DNA of 64,000 bases from Ancylobacter radicis (GTDB lineage Bacteria > Pseudomonadota > Alphaproteobacteria > Rhizobiales > Xanthobacteraceae): NCBI RefSeq assembly GCF_018449475.1, contig NZ_JAHCQH010000023.1, positions 108,207 to 172,206 on the forward strand, given 5' to 3'. Positions 20,635-29,900 of the stretch are shown in pieces (the stretch's first letter is position 1; every line of letters starts with the position of its first letter). The position numbers were made by a program, and so were the translations under genes. The notes below the pieces were generated by a model. It was not told the DNA's origin and ran no database searches. It saw only the letters and a list, made by a program, of their open reading frames with translations.

Positions 20635-20667
20635 CCCGGAAGTCCGCCCCGGAAATCCGCTTCCGGG
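20635..20667. other. Inverted repeat between convergent genes
   Basis: CCCGGAAG and CTTCCGGG are separated by 17 bases in the 183-base gap between the GT2 gene and the PAP2 gene, which converge here. There is no clear T-tract on either strand. It may act as a weak two-way terminator. Confidence 0.3.
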
Positions 20668-20685
20668 GGCCGTGATCGCTGGGTC

Positions 20686-21624
20686 TCAGGAGACCGCCGA
20701 GCTCTGCCGGCCGGGCAGGCGCGACGCGCCAGCGCGGGCCATCAGAGTGCTCACATGGGTGAGCAGTCCGTTTGTGTTGGCGCGTGACACGGCGGCGAGG
20801 GCGCCGGCCTTCTGCCACGCCGCGACGCTGGCGCCCCGCAGGCGCAGCGCCAGCGCGGCGCGCGAGCGGGCGCCGTCCTCGCCCAGCCGGGTGAGGCGGG
20901 CTTCCAGCACCTCGTCGTTCCAGTGCGCGGCATGGCGCACGAACATCAGATAGCGCAGCACGGCGGCGATCAGCAGCATCAGCGCGATGGAGATCGTCAC
21001 GTCGGAGAGGAAATGCGCGCCGAAGGCGATGCGGTTCAGCGAGGTGGCGGCGACGAAGATCGCGACCAGCGCGGTCACCTGCCAGCGCCATTCACGCGGC
21101 ACGAACAGGGCGAGCGGCAGCAGGCAGGCGACCGTCGCCGCTTCGCCGGAGGTGAAGGAGCGGTTGAACAGCCCGTGATCGGCCATCACCCAGGCTTCGT
21201 GGAACGGCCAGGGGCCGCCGAAGTCCTGCGTGCTCACCGGCCGGGGGCGGCCCCAGAAGCTTTTGAGCAGGCCATTCACCAGCAGGCCCGGCCCGATCAG
21301 GAACAGGCCGAGGAAATAGCAGGAGACGCGCGGCGAAACGAGGCAGGGCTTCGACGGGTAGAGCAGCTTGAGCGTCAGGCACAGCCCGAGCATCACCGGT
21401 AGCGCGACCGAGAGATTGGAGGCGAGGTTGCGGAAGTCGTTCAGCCCGCGCATGCGGGCGGCGGCAAAGCCTTCGCCGGGCGTGTAAAAAAGAGACGTAA
21501 AAGAGCGATCTATTGTCGGAAAGAGAAAAAACAGAAGCGATAAACCGACGGTGAACCCCGCGCTGGCGGCAATCGGGTGCGTTTTGCACCAATAATACAG
21601 ATTAAAGTCGGCTGACTTATTCAT
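20686..21624 (-). CDS. PAP2-family membrane phosphatase
   Basis: 312 residues from the ATG at 21624 (MNKSADFN), preceded by CGGGGTGAAC; upstream codons in the frame are AT-rich and unlikely to be coding. The PAP2 motifs are KSFWGRPRP (first), SFTSGEAATV (second) and NRIAFGAHFLSDV (third). In the second motif the usual PSGH histidine is replaced by Glu, as in a subgroup of alphaproteobacterial PAP2 proteins. It has about six membrane segments. Lipid-phosphate or lipid A dephosphorylation is plausible next to LAB_N and ArnT-like genes. Confidence 0.85.
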   Translation of the reverse strand: MNKSADFNLYYWCKTHPIAASAGFTVGLSLLFFLFPTIDRSFTSLFYTPGEGFAAARMRGLNDFRNLASNLSVALPVMLGLCLTLKLLYPSKPCLVSPRVSCYFLGLFLIGPGLLVNGLLKSFWGRPRPVSTQDFGGPWPFHEAWVMADHGLFNRSFTSGEAATVACLLPLALFVPREWRWQVTALVAIFVAATSLNRIAFGAHFLSDVTISIALMLLIAAVLRYLMFVRHAAHWNDEVLEARLTRLGEDGARSRAALALRLRGASVAAWQKAGALAAVSRANTNGLLTHVSTLMARAGASRLPGRQSSAVS

Positions 21625-21778
21625 GTTCACCCCGCCGCGAACAGAAATATACGCAAGAATGATACAAAAGCACGGCGGTATGTAAGTCGTGTGAAGAATG
21701 TCCAAAGAAAAGAATTTTGCCGGCGAAGCGTCCCTGTGGCAGGCTGTCGCGCCCGCTGGCGCAAGACAGGGGCCCGGC

Positions 21779-22111
21779 TCAGCGGGCCTGTTCCGCCGCC
21801 TCCGCCTGCGCGGCGGCGCGGGCCCGGCGCTCGCGCAGGATGAAATAGATGTTCCGCCCGTAGATCAGCAGCCCCGCCGCCTGCCCGACGATGAACACCG
21901 GGTCTTCGCGATAGAGCGCATAGGCCAGCAGCGTCGCCCCGCCGACCAGCGAGAACAGCCAGAACACTTCCGGCACGATGCTGCGCCGGGCCCGCTCGCT
22001 GGCGATCCATTGCGCGAGGAAGCGCGCGGTGAACAGGCCCTGGCCGAGAAAGCCCAGCACGACCCACGGGTTGACGAGGTTCAGCGTGGCGAGGGCGGCG
22101 GCGAGGGTCAT
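21779..22111 (-). CDS. LAB_N domain membrane protein
   Basis: 110 residues matching the lipid-A-disaccharide synthase N-terminal family (LAB_N): VVLGFLGQGLFTARFLAQW, SIVPEVFWLFSLVGGATLL and DPVFIVGQAAGLLIYGRN. It has three membrane segments and a charged tail. LAB_N is a stand-alone membrane domain of poorly known function, nearly always beside GT2 and GT39 lipid-modifying genes. The start overlaps the end of the GT39 gene by 4 bases (ATGA), so the two are coupled. Confidence 0.88.
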   Translation of the reverse strand: MTLAAALATLNLVNPWVVLGFLGQGLFTARFLAQWIASERARRSIVPEVFWLFSLVGGATLLAYALYREDPVFIVGQAAGLLIYGRNIYFILRERRARAAAQAEAAEQAR

Positions 22112-23832
22112 GGTGTCGGTCCATCGGGCGGGGTGCCCGTGCTCACATAGAGGGTGAGGCTGAGGCGCCGCATGATCGCGGTATTGATGCCGGTGACGGT
22201 GGTGAGGGCGACCGGCGCCGCTCCCAGTTCCGCGGCGCGGGCCGTGAAGGTGTCCTGCTGCCGGCTGCTCACGAACACCGCCCGGCAGCCCGGCGTGGCC
22301 GCGAGGAAATCGGCCGCCTGCGCTCCATTGCCGAGCCGGGTCGCGGCGCCGAGATGGAACAGCACGCTCGCCTCGTCAAAGCCCGCCACCATCACGCGCG
22401 GCGCCGGGCAGGGCGCGCGGGTGAGCGCGGCGGCAAGGCGCGGCCCGAGAAAGGCGCTGTCGATCTGCGGCACGACCACGCCGAAGGCCATCAGCGCCAC
22501 CGCCGCCGCCTGCATCAGCAGGGCGGGAAGGGCTTTGAGCGGCCCGCCGCGCAGCGCCCGAATGAAGCCGAACGCGCCGAGCCCGGCGATCAGCACGGCC
22601 AGCGCCAGCGCGACCGGGTCGAGCCGCTGCTCGGTCATGTAGAGCAGGCCGGGCCCGGCAAAGGCGCCGATCGCCCCGCCCAGCGCCGCCCCGCCGGCCA
22701 GCAGGCGCGCCCAGAGCGGGGAGGGGCTGTGACGCAGCCCCCACAATCCCGCCCCGGCGAGCAGGGCGAGCGCGGGATAGGCCGGCAGCGTGTAGTGCGG
22801 CAGCTTGGTGGCGACCAGCTCGAACACGATCCAGAACGGGATCGCCCAGGCGAGGCAGAAGCGCACCGAGGGCCGCCGGCGCTGCGTCCAGACCCAGGGC
22901 GCCGCCCCCGCCGCCAGCGCCGCCCCCGGCCAGAAGGCGATGAAGAAGGCGGCGAGATGCGCGCCGGGCGGGGCGCCGTGCGATTCCTGCCCGGTCGCCA
23001 CCTTGCCAAGCAGGTCGTTGCCGACCGCCTCGTGGAAGAAGTCGGTGCCGGCCTGGAGATAGATGGCGATCAGCCAGGGCAGCACGATGAGCGCCGTCAC
23101 CGGCACGCCGATCGCCGGGCGCAGCGTGGTCAGCCAGCCGGCGCGGCGGTCGGCGATCACCAGCGCGGCGATGGTCAGCCCCGCCAGCAGCGGCACGATC
23201 GGCCCCTTGATGAGGATGGCGAGCCCCAGCGCGCCCCAGAACAGCAGCACCGGGGCAAGGCCCAGAGGCTCGCCCTTGCGCGCCAGATAGGCTCGCGCCA
23301 GCACCAGCTGGACGCCGACGGCGCAGGCGAGCTGCATTGCGTCGGTCTTGGCGAGCCGCGCCTCGACGGTGAGGATCAGCGAGGCGCCGAGCAGCGCCGC
23401 CGCGATATAGCCGGCCTCCTCGCCGAACAGATGCCGGCCAATGGCGAGCGTGCCGAGCACGGCGAGGATAGCGCCGGCCAGCGAGGGCAGGCGCAGCACC
23501 CAGACCGGCGCCTCGCCGCCATAGCCGAGCGCCCGCGCGGTCGCGCTCTGTAGCCAGTAGATGCCGATCGGCTTCTTGAAGCGCGTTTCCTCGCCGAGCC
23601 GCGGGACGACATAATCGCCGCTCGCCAGCATCTGCCGGGAGGCCTGGGCGAAGCGCGCCTCGTCGCGGTCGACCACGGGAATGGTGAACAAGCCGGGCAG
23701 GAAGCAGGCGAGCAGGAACAGCACCAGCAGCGGCAGGCGCCAGCGCGCGGGAATGGCCAGCCCGCCGCCGCGTGTCTCAACCGCCCGCTCCACCATGCCG
23801 CCCGCTCCGTTTGCATGATCCGCCTCACGCAT
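22108..23832 (-). CDS. ArnT-like GT39 glycosyltransferase
   Basis: 574 residues, about 12 membrane segments. The N-terminal periplasmic-loop motif VVDRDEARFAQASRQML carries the acidic pair of the PMT/ArnT family, and KKPIGIYWLQS is also typical. Such enzymes move a sugar from a polyprenyl-phosphate carrier onto lipid A or core (aminoarabinose, galacturonate or similar). The sugar cannot be deduced. A start 12 codons later (Met at 23796) is possible. It is the first gene of a GT39-LAB_N-PAP2 group. Confidence 0.88.
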   Translation of the reverse strand: MREADHANGAGGMVERAVETRGGGLAIPARWRLPLLVLFLLACFLPGLFTIPVVDRDEARFAQASRQMLASGDYVVPRLGEETRFKKPIGIYWLQSATARALGYGGEAPVWVLRLPSLAGAILAVLGTLAIGRHLFGEEAGYIAAALLGASLILTVEARLAKTDAMQLACAVGVQLVLARAYLARKGEPLGLAPVLLFWGALGLAILIKGPIVPLLAGLTIAALVIADRRAGWLTTLRPAIGVPVTALIVLPWLIAIYLQAGTDFFHEAVGNDLLGKVATGQESHGAPPGAHLAAFFIAFWPGAALAAGAAPWVWTQRRRPSVRFCLAWAIPFWIVFELVATKLPHYTLPAYPALALLAGAGLWGLRHSPSPLWARLLAGGAALGGAIGAFAGPGLLYMTEQRLDPVALALAVLIAGLGAFGFIRALRGGPLKALPALLMQAAAVALMAFGVVVPQIDSAFLGPRLAAALTRAPCPAPRVMVAGFDEASVLFHLGAATRLGNGAQAADFLAATPGCRAVFVSSRQQDTFTARAAELGAAPVALTTVTGINTAIMRRLSLTLYVSTGTPPDGPTP

Positions 23833-23886
23833 GACGGTGTCACATGTCGGCGGCGTGACAGGGCGGGCCGGCCCTCGGCTTTCTCC

Positions 23887-24648
23887 TCAGCCGTCGCGCC
23901 GCAGACCCAGCGCGGCCAGATGCGCGAGGATCGCCCGCGCGGCCTCCTCCGGGGAGGGATCGACCAGCAGCGTGCCGCCGCCGCCCGCCGCCTGCGTCGC
24001 CGCCTTCAGCCGCTCGGCGGCCGAGGCGCCCGCCGCCGCCTTGGCGATCAGCTTCGGGCGGGGGCGATAGGGGCGCTCCTCCACCTCCACCGCCTGCGGG
24101 GCGGAAATCCCCGGCGCGCTCTCGATCACCCCGCGCCGCATTGCCGCGAAGGCGAAGGGCAGCGGCGCGGGCGCGGCGGGATGGACGGTGACAATAGCCG
24201 GCAGGCGCAGCACCACGCGCCGGCGGGCGCCGCGCGGCAAGGCCTGCTCGACGGCGAGCGTGCCCGCCTCAGGCCCGGCACTCAGCCCGGCCGCATCGGC
24301 GAGGATGGGCCGGCCGAGCGCGCGGGCGAGGCTATAGGGCAGCAGCCCGGCATCCTCCCCGCCCTGGCCGCTGCGCCCGGCGAGGATGAGGTCCGGCGGG
24401 TTGTCTGTGAGCGCGGCCATGAGGCTCGGCAGCGGGTCGTCGCCATCAGCGATCACCCGATGGATGAGCCGCCCGACGCCATGGCCAAGCGCATCGGCCA
24501 GTGCCCCGAGTTCCGGCCCGGCATGCAGCACTGTCACCTCGCCGCCGAGTTCCACCGCGAGGCGGAGCGCCTGCAATTCGACCGGCACCGGCGCCGGCTG
24601 GCCGGAGACACGGTGGCGCCCGGCGGAGAGCAGCACGACGATTTTCAT
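23887..24648 (-). CDS. etfB: Electron transfer flavoprotein beta subunit for dimethylglycine demethylase
   Basis: 253 residues from the ATG at 24648. The ETF beta fold is seen in MKIVVLLSAGRH, LAVELGGEVTVLHAG and LILAGRSGQGGEDAGLLPYSLA. It is the divergent ETF type that accompanies dgcAB rather than the housekeeping ETF. It should accept electrons from DgcAB and, with EtfA, pass them towards the quinone pool. The start overlaps etfA by 4 bases. It is the last gene of dgcA-dgcB-etfA-etfB. Confidence 0.87.
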   Translation of the reverse strand: MKIVVLLSAGRHRVSGQPAPVPVELQALRLAVELGGEVTVLHAGPELGALADALGHGVGRLIHRVIADGDDPLPSLMAALTDNPPDLILAGRSGQGGEDAGLLPYSLARALGRPILADAAGLSAGPEAGTLAVEQALPRGARRRVVLRLPAIVTVHPAAPAPLPFAFAAMRRGVIESAPGISAPQAVEVEERPYRPRPKLIAKAAAGASAAERLKAATQAAGGGGTLLVDPSPEEAARAILAHLAALGLRRDG

Positions 24649-25739
24649 GCGTCCTCTCCCGCGAGAAGCCGCAGCAGCGCCGGCATCACCTGCTGCGCAT
24701 CGGCGACGATGGCGAGGCCGGCCCGCTCGATCATCGCGGCGTGCAGATCGGTGTTCACCGCCACCACATGCTCGCAGCCGGTGATGCCCTGCAGGTGCTG
24801 CGGTGCGCCGGCAATGCCGAGGGCGAAGTAGCAATTCGCCGTCAGCACCGTGCCGGAGGCGCCGACCTGCGCGGCGCGCGGCATCAGCCCGGCATCGCAC
24901 ACCATACGGCTCGCGCCGGGCGTGGCATTGAGCGCGGTGGCGAGGGCGCGGAAGGCGTCGAAATCGGAGATGCCATTGCCCGCGGAGACGACGAATTCCG
25001 CTTCCGCCAGCGAGACGCGGGCGGGATCGGCCGGGATGAACTCGGCGGCCAGCACGGCGCCCGGCGCACGCGGCGGGAAGGTGAAAGCGAGCATGGCGGC
25101 TTCATGCCGCGTGCCGGCATGGGGCGCGACCGCGTCCGCCGCAAGCGCAATGAGCCGCGGCGGGGCGCGGCGCTGCTCGGCCTTGCGGGCGCGGGCGGCG
25201 CGGGTGACGGCCTTGGGGCTCAGGTTCTCCGCCCCGGCGAACAGCGCCTCGCCGGAGAGCGCGGCGACACGGCGGGCGAGATCGCCGCCATCCGCGCTGT
25301 CGGGAAACAGCGCATGGCGCAGGGAAAGGCCGTCCAGCACGGCGGCGACCGCCTCGGCCTTGCCTTCGGGGTCATAACCGGCGACCGGCAAAGCCAGCAC
25401 GCGGTCGATGCCGGCGGCGCCGAACTCGTCCGAGGGGGTCTCGACCAGCGCCAGCACCGCCCCGCCGCCGGCGTCCGCCAGCAGACGCGCGGCGCCGATC
25501 ACCTGCCGGTCATGCGGCGTGAGCCGCCCGCCCGGCGCATCCGGCACCACGGCCACGAGATAGGCTGGCTCGGCGATGACACGCAGGCGCGGCGCCGCCT
25601 CCGTGACCGTCACGGGCGCGGCTGCAATCACGGGCGCGGCCACCGCCGCGCGCTGCGTGCGGTCGAGCCGGCGGCGCAGCGTGCCGGCCACCAGTTGCTG
25701 GCGTTCCTCCGCGCGCGGATCGCGGCGCTGGCGGGTCAT
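24645..25739 (-). CDS. etfA: Electron transfer flavoprotein alpha subunit for dimethylglycine demethylase
   Basis: 364 residues from the ATG at 25739 (MTRQRRDPRAEE). The C-terminal FAD-binding domain shows QVGASGTVLTANCYFALGIAGAPQHLQGI-type sequence, with the GASG and GxxGAxxH elements in place, and VAVNTDLHAAMIERAGLAIVAD at the end. The N-terminal 40 residues are an extra Arg/Gln-rich segment compared with housekeeping EtfA. It overlaps dgcB by 4 bases and etfB by 4 bases, which means tight coupling of all three. Confidence 0.88.
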   Translation of the reverse strand: MTRQRRDPRAEERQQLVAGTLRRRLDRTQRAAVAAPVIAAAPVTVTEAAPRLRVIAEPAYLVAVVPDAPGGRLTPHDRQVIGAARLLADAGGGAVLALVETPSDEFGAAGIDRVLALPVAGYDPEGKAEAVAAVLDGLSLRHALFPDSADGGDLARRVAALSGEALFAGAENLSPKAVTRAARARKAEQRRAPPRLIALAADAVAPHAGTRHEAAMLAFTFPPRAPGAVLAAEFIPADPARVSLAEAEFVVSAGNGISDFDAFRALATALNATPGASRMVCDAGLMPRAAQVGASGTVLTANCYFALGIAGAPQHLQGITGCEHVVAVNTDLHAAMIERAGLAIVADAQQVMPALLRLLAGEDA

Positions 25740-27727
25740 GCGAGCACCTGCGCGGCGGGCAGCTTCGCCGCCTCCACCGCCATCAGCACCAGCTCGGCAA
25801 TGTCGGCGACTTCCGGCCGTTCGCCGGTGACACCCTCCAGCATGGCCGAGCATTGCGGGCAGGCCACCGCGACAATGGCAGCGCCCGTCGCCGTCGCCTG
25901 GCCCATGCGGATATCCGGGATGCGCCGCTCGCCTTCGATGTCCGACACCGGCGCCCCGCCGCCCCCGCCGCAGCACATGGAGCGTTTGCCGGAGCGTTCC
26001 ATTTCCAGCCGCTCCAGCCCGAGACGGTCGAGCAGCCGGCGCGGCGCGTCGATCTCGCCATTATAGCGGCCGAGATAGCAGGGGTCGTGATAGGTCACCC
26101 GCGCCTGCCCGAGCGCGCCGAGCGTCAGCCGCCCCGAGGCGGCCAGCTCGTCGAGGAAGGCGGTGTGGTGCACCACCTCATACTCCCCGCCGAAGGCCCG
26201 GTATTCGTTGCGCAGCGCGTGCAGCGCGTGCGGGTCGGCGGTGAGGATGCGGGTGAAGGAATAGCGCGCGAGCGTCGCGATATTGGCGCGGGCGAGGCGC
26301 TGGAAGGTGGCTTCATCCCCGAGCCTTCGCGCGAGGTCGCCGCAATCGCGCTCCTCCGGGCCGAGCACCGCGAAATCGACGCCCGCCTTGAGCAGCAGCG
26401 TCACCAGCGCGCGCAGCGTGCGGCCATAGCGCAGCTCATAAGCGCCCTCGCCGAGCCAGAGCAGCACCTCGGCCGGGCCCTTCTCCGCCGGGCGGGCGGA
26501 GATCAGCGGCAGCGTCAGCCCTGCCGCGAAATCGGTGCGTGCGGCGAGCGGGCGGCCCGCCGTCTCATCGGCATAGCGCAGCTCCATCAGCGGCGGCGCG
26601 GCCTTGAGGGGGAGGGCGCCCAGTTCCAGCGTCTGGTAGCGGCGCAGATCCACGATGGCGTCGACGTGCTCGATCATCATCGGGCATTCCTCGACGCAGG
26701 CCCGGCAGGTGGTGCAGGACCACAGCGTGTCCGGGTGGATCATCGCCCCGGCGCCGACCAGCGGCAGCGCCGGCCCGCCGACGCCGGCGACCGGCCGCGC
26801 ATTGGGATAAGGGCTGCCGGCATAGGCGGCATTGGTCGCGTTCGGCTCAATGGCGGCGGCGAGATCCTGAATGAGCCGCTTGGGGTTCAGCGGCTGCCCG
26901 GCGGCAAAGGCCGGGCACGCCGTCTCGCAGCGCCCGCACTGGATGCAGGCATCAAAGCCGATCAGCCGGTTCACCGGAAAATCGGCGGGGGTGGCGGCAC
27001 CGAGCCGGGGGGCATCGAGATCGAGCGCGGCCAGCGCCGTGGCCCGCTCCCCCTCGAAGCGGCCGGGACGGGGGTGCAGTACCAGATGGGCGGCGCCGGC
27101 GAAGGCATGGCGCATCGGCCCCCGGTCGATCTGAAGGACGAGACCGATGCCGCCTCCCGCTGCCAGCGCGAGGCCGAGCCAGCCAAAAGAAGCGAGTAGG
27201 GCTTGCGGGGCGAGCGGTGGGAGCACGCCGGCGAGCGCCACCAGCAGGCCGCCGCCCGTATAGGCCGCGAGATAGAGCGGCAGGCGCTGGAACCGGCCAC
27301 CGGAGAGCCGGGCCGGCTTTTCCGGCAGGCGGCGGCGCCCGACCATGAAGCCGCCCGCCAGCGCGGCGGCGAAGGCGAGGGCGACGACGGCCCAGAACAG
27401 GCGGGACATGCCGAGCACCGGAATGAGGCCGGCAAGGGCGAGGAGCGAGCCGCCGAGCAGCCCGCCGGCGGCCAGCGCATGCATGCGTGCCGCATAGGGG
27501 TCGCGCCCGACCACATGGTGCACATCGACGAGGTAGCGGCGGGGCAGCGCCTTCAGCCCGGCGATCAGTTTGTCTGCACTGACTGCACTGATCGTCCGCC
27601 CGACTGCACTGACAAGCCGCGCCTCAGACCCGCTTTTCCAGAGCCGCACGCGCCGCGCCACAAGCCCTGCCGCCAGGGCGGCAAGGGCCAGAATCAGCAG
27701 CGAAAAGGCGGTCCCGGCGGGGATCAT
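25736..27727 (-). CDS. dgcB: DgcB, iron-sulfur subunit of dimethylglycine demethylase
   Basis: 663 residues. The N-terminal third is membrane-embedded (several hydrophobic segments, DUF3483-like). Two [4Fe-4S] ferredoxin motifs follow, CIQCGRCETACP and CTTCRACVEECP. The C-terminal part has heterodisulfide-reductase-type cysteine motifs (YHDPCYLGRYNG, SMCCGGGGGAP). It should move electrons from DgcA to EtfAB or the membrane. The gene lies 15 bases after dgcA. Near the N-terminus the coding sequence holds a short tandem repeat (27574-27612). Confidence 0.9.
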   Translation of the reverse strand: MIPAGTAFSLLILALAALAAGLVARRVRLWKSGSEARLVSAVGRTISAVSADKLIAGLKALPRRYLVDVHHVVGRDPYAARMHALAAGGLLGGSLLALAGLIPVLGMSRLFWAVVALAFAAALAGGFMVGRRRLPEKPARLSGGRFQRLPLYLAAYTGGGLLVALAGVLPPLAPQALLASFGWLGLALAAGGGIGLVLQIDRGPMRHAFAGAAHLVLHPRPGRFEGERATALAALDLDAPRLGAATPADFPVNRLIGFDACIQCGRCETACPAFAAGQPLNPKRLIQDLAAAIEPNATNAAYAGSPYPNARPVAGVGGPALPLVGAGAMIHPDTLWSCTTCRACVEECPMMIEHVDAIVDLRRYQTLELGALPLKAAPPLMELRYADETAGRPLAARTDFAAGLTLPLISARPAEKGPAEVLLWLGEGAYELRYGRTLRALVTLLLKAGVDFAVLGPEERDCGDLARRLGDEATFQRLARANIATLARYSFTRILTADPHALHALRNEYRAFGGEYEVVHHTAFLDELAASGRLTLGALGQARVTYHDPCYLGRYNGEIDAPRRLLDRLGLERLEMERSGKRSMCCGGGGGAPVSDIEGERRIPDIRMGQATATGAAIVAVACPQCSAMLEGVTGERPEVADIAELVLMAVEAAKLPAAQVLA
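27574..27612. repeat. CTGCACTGA nonamer repeat inside dgcB
   Basis: CTGCACTGA occurs at 27574-27582, 27583-27591 and 27604-27612. The first two are in perfect tandem and the third is 21 bases further on. On the coding strand these encode repeated Ser-Ala-Val/Asp codons in frame, in the segment after the first membrane helix. It is less GC-rich than its surroundings and looks like a slippage expansion. Confidence 0.6.
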
Positions 27728-27742
27728 GCCGCGCTTCTTTCG

Positions 27743-29782
27743 TCAGAGATCTTTGCACAGACGCAAGGAATCATACAGCGCGGCGTGGATGTTGCGCCCG
27801 GTCCAGGCATCGCCCACGCGGTAGAGCGCAAAGCCCGGCTGCCCGCTCCAACGCTGCGGCTGGCCGGCGATGAGCGCGTCGAGATCGGTCTCGCCATCAT
27901 TCACCGAGCGGGTGCGCAGGCTCTGGAACAGCCCCTCGACCGGCAGCGTGCCGTAATCCACCACCACCCGGTCGACCACCCGTTCTTCTTCCGCGTCGGT
28001 CATGGTGTTGCGCAGCGCGGCGATCAGCCGGTTGCCTTCCGGGTAGATTTCGATCAGCTCCATATTCGGTGTCATCACCACGCCGAGCTTGTAAAGCTCA
28101 CGCAGATGAATGGGTTGGTTGGTGGTGCCGACCTCCTGGGCGATCTGCAGATCATGCGTCGCCAGCTCGACGAGGCAGCCCTTCTTGGCCAGCGCCTCGG
28201 CGGTGGAGGCAGCGTTATGGCCGCCGATCTCGTCGTAGAGTAACACCGTCCCGGTGGGCTCCACCTTGCCGGTCAGCACGTCCCAGGTGGAGACCACATG
28301 CTCATGGCCCTTGGCATGGCCGGCATTGGGCAGACCGCCCGTGGCCATGATAACGACATCGGGGTTTTCCGCCAGGATCGCCGCCTCGGTGGCCTCGGTG
28401 CCCAGGCGAATGTCGACGCCCTTCTTTTGCACCTGTGCAAAGAGCCAGCGCGGAATCCCCGACAGCGCCTCGCGCCAGCCGGCCTTGGCGGCGATGTTCA
28501 CCTGCCCGCCCGGCACCGAATCCTTCTCAAAGAGCACCACGGAGTGCCCCCGCTCGGCACAGACCCGCGCCGCCTCAAGCCCGCCGGGCCCGGCGCCGAC
28601 CACCACGACCTTGCGGAATTCGTTTGCCTTTTCAATGACATGAGGCATGGTTGCCTCACGCCCGGTCGCGGCATTCTGCAGGCACAGCGCGTCGCCGCCG
28701 ACATAAATCCGGTCGATGCAATAGCCCGCGCCGACGCATTGGCGGATGTCATCATCCCGCCCTTCCATCAGCTTCTTCACCAGATGCGGGTCGGCGATAT
28801 GCGCCCGCGTCATGGCGATCATATCGACATGGCCCTCCGCCACCGCCCGCGCGCCGGTCGCAAGGTCCGTCACGCGCTGGGCGTGGAAGATCGGCACCTC
28901 GACCTCGCGCTTGATCGCGCTCGGCAGATAGAGGAAGGGCGCGACCGGAAACGACATATTCGGCAAGGAGATAGCGTGGGCGATGTGGTCGCGCGCCTGC
29001 CCGCCGACAATGTTCAGGAAGTCGACGAGACCGCGCTTTGCATATTCGGAGGCGATGGCGACGCACTCCTCATGGCTCAGCCCGTCGGCGATCAGCTCGT
29101 CGCCCGACATGCGCATGCCGATGACGTAATCGTCGCCCACCGCCTCGCGCATGGCTGAGAGCACCTCGATGCCGAAGCGCATGCGGTTTTCGAGGCCGCC
29201 GCCATATTCGTCGGTGCGCTCATTGATCGAGGGCGACCAGAACTGATCGACCAGATGGCCATGCGCCGCCGAGATCTCGCAGCCGTCCAGCCCGCCCTGC
29301 TTGCAGCGCCGCGCCGCATCGGCGAAGCTATTGATAACACGCCGAATATCGTTCTTGTCCATCGCCCGCGGCACGGTCCGCGAGGCGGGCTCGCGGCGGG
29401 CGGAGGCGGAGATGGTGGGGAACCAGTTCTCGGTGTCCCATTTGGTGCGCCGGCCCATATGGGTGAGCTGGATCATCAGCTTGGCGCCGTGGCCATGCAC
29501 CCGGTCGGCGAATTGCTGGAAATAGGGGATGACGCTGTCATCGGCGACGGAGATCTGCGCCCAGGGCGCCGCCGGGCTGTCGATGGCCACCGAGGAGGAG
29601 CCGCCGAACATGGTCAAGCCTATGCCACCCTTGGCTTTTTCCATGTGATAGAGCTGGTATCGCTCCTGCGGTTTGCCATCCTTGCCATAGCCAGGGGCGT
29701 GCGAGGTCGACATCACCCGGTTGCGGATGGTGAGGCCCTTGATGGTCAAGGGTTTCAGCAATGCCTCGGCATTGGCGATCAT
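27743..29782 (-). CDS. dgcA: DgcA, dimethylglycine demethylase flavoprotein
   Basis: 679 residues from the ATG at 29782 (MIANAEALLKPLTIKGL). The N-terminal half is an old-yellow-enzyme-type FMN barrel (NRVMSTSHAPGYG, ISAAHGHLVDQFWSP). A cysteine cluster for Fe-S follows (CVGAGYCIDRIYVGG, ALCLQN). The C-terminal half is an FAD/NAD(P) domain (VVVVGAGPGGLEAARVCAERGH). It matches the trimethylamine-dehydrogenase-like DgcA that turns dimethylglycine into sarcosine. The 118 bases upstream hold the promoter region and no gene. Confidence 0.92.
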   Translation of the reverse strand: MIANAEALLKPLTIKGLTIRNRVMSTSHAPGYGKDGKPQERYQLYHMEKAKGGIGLTMFGGSSSVAIDSPAAPWAQISVADDSVIPYFQQFADRVHGHGAKLMIQLTHMGRRTKWDTENWFPTISASARREPASRTVPRAMDKNDIRRVINSFADAARRCKQGGLDGCEISAAHGHLVDQFWSPSINERTDEYGGGLENRMRFGIEVLSAMREAVGDDYVIGMRMSGDELIADGLSHEECVAIASEYAKRGLVDFLNIVGGQARDHIAHAISLPNMSFPVAPFLYLPSAIKREVEVPIFHAQRVTDLATGARAVAEGHVDMIAMTRAHIADPHLVKKLMEGRDDDIRQCVGAGYCIDRIYVGGDALCLQNAATGREATMPHVIEKANEFRKVVVVGAGPGGLEAARVCAERGHSVVLFEKDSVPGGQVNIAAKAGWREALSGIPRWLFAQVQKKGVDIRLGTEATEAAILAENPDVVIMATGGLPNAGHAKGHEHVVSTWDVLTGKVEPTGTVLLYDEIGGHNAASTAEALAKKGCLVELATHDLQIAQEVGTTNQPIHLRELYKLGVVMTPNMELIEIYPEGNRLIAALRNTMTDAEEERVVDRVVVDYGTLPVEGLFQSLRTRSVNDGETDLDALIAGQPQRWSGQPGFALYRVGDAWTGRNIHAALYDSLRLCKDL

Positions 29783-29900
29783 GTTGGGTCGCGCGCTCCT
29801 TCGACCACGGGTCCCGGCCCGATCACGCCACGATACGTCGCATCCGCCTAGGCCGAACAGAAGATTTGCGCCATCGCATCGGTAGCGTTGCGACCGATTT

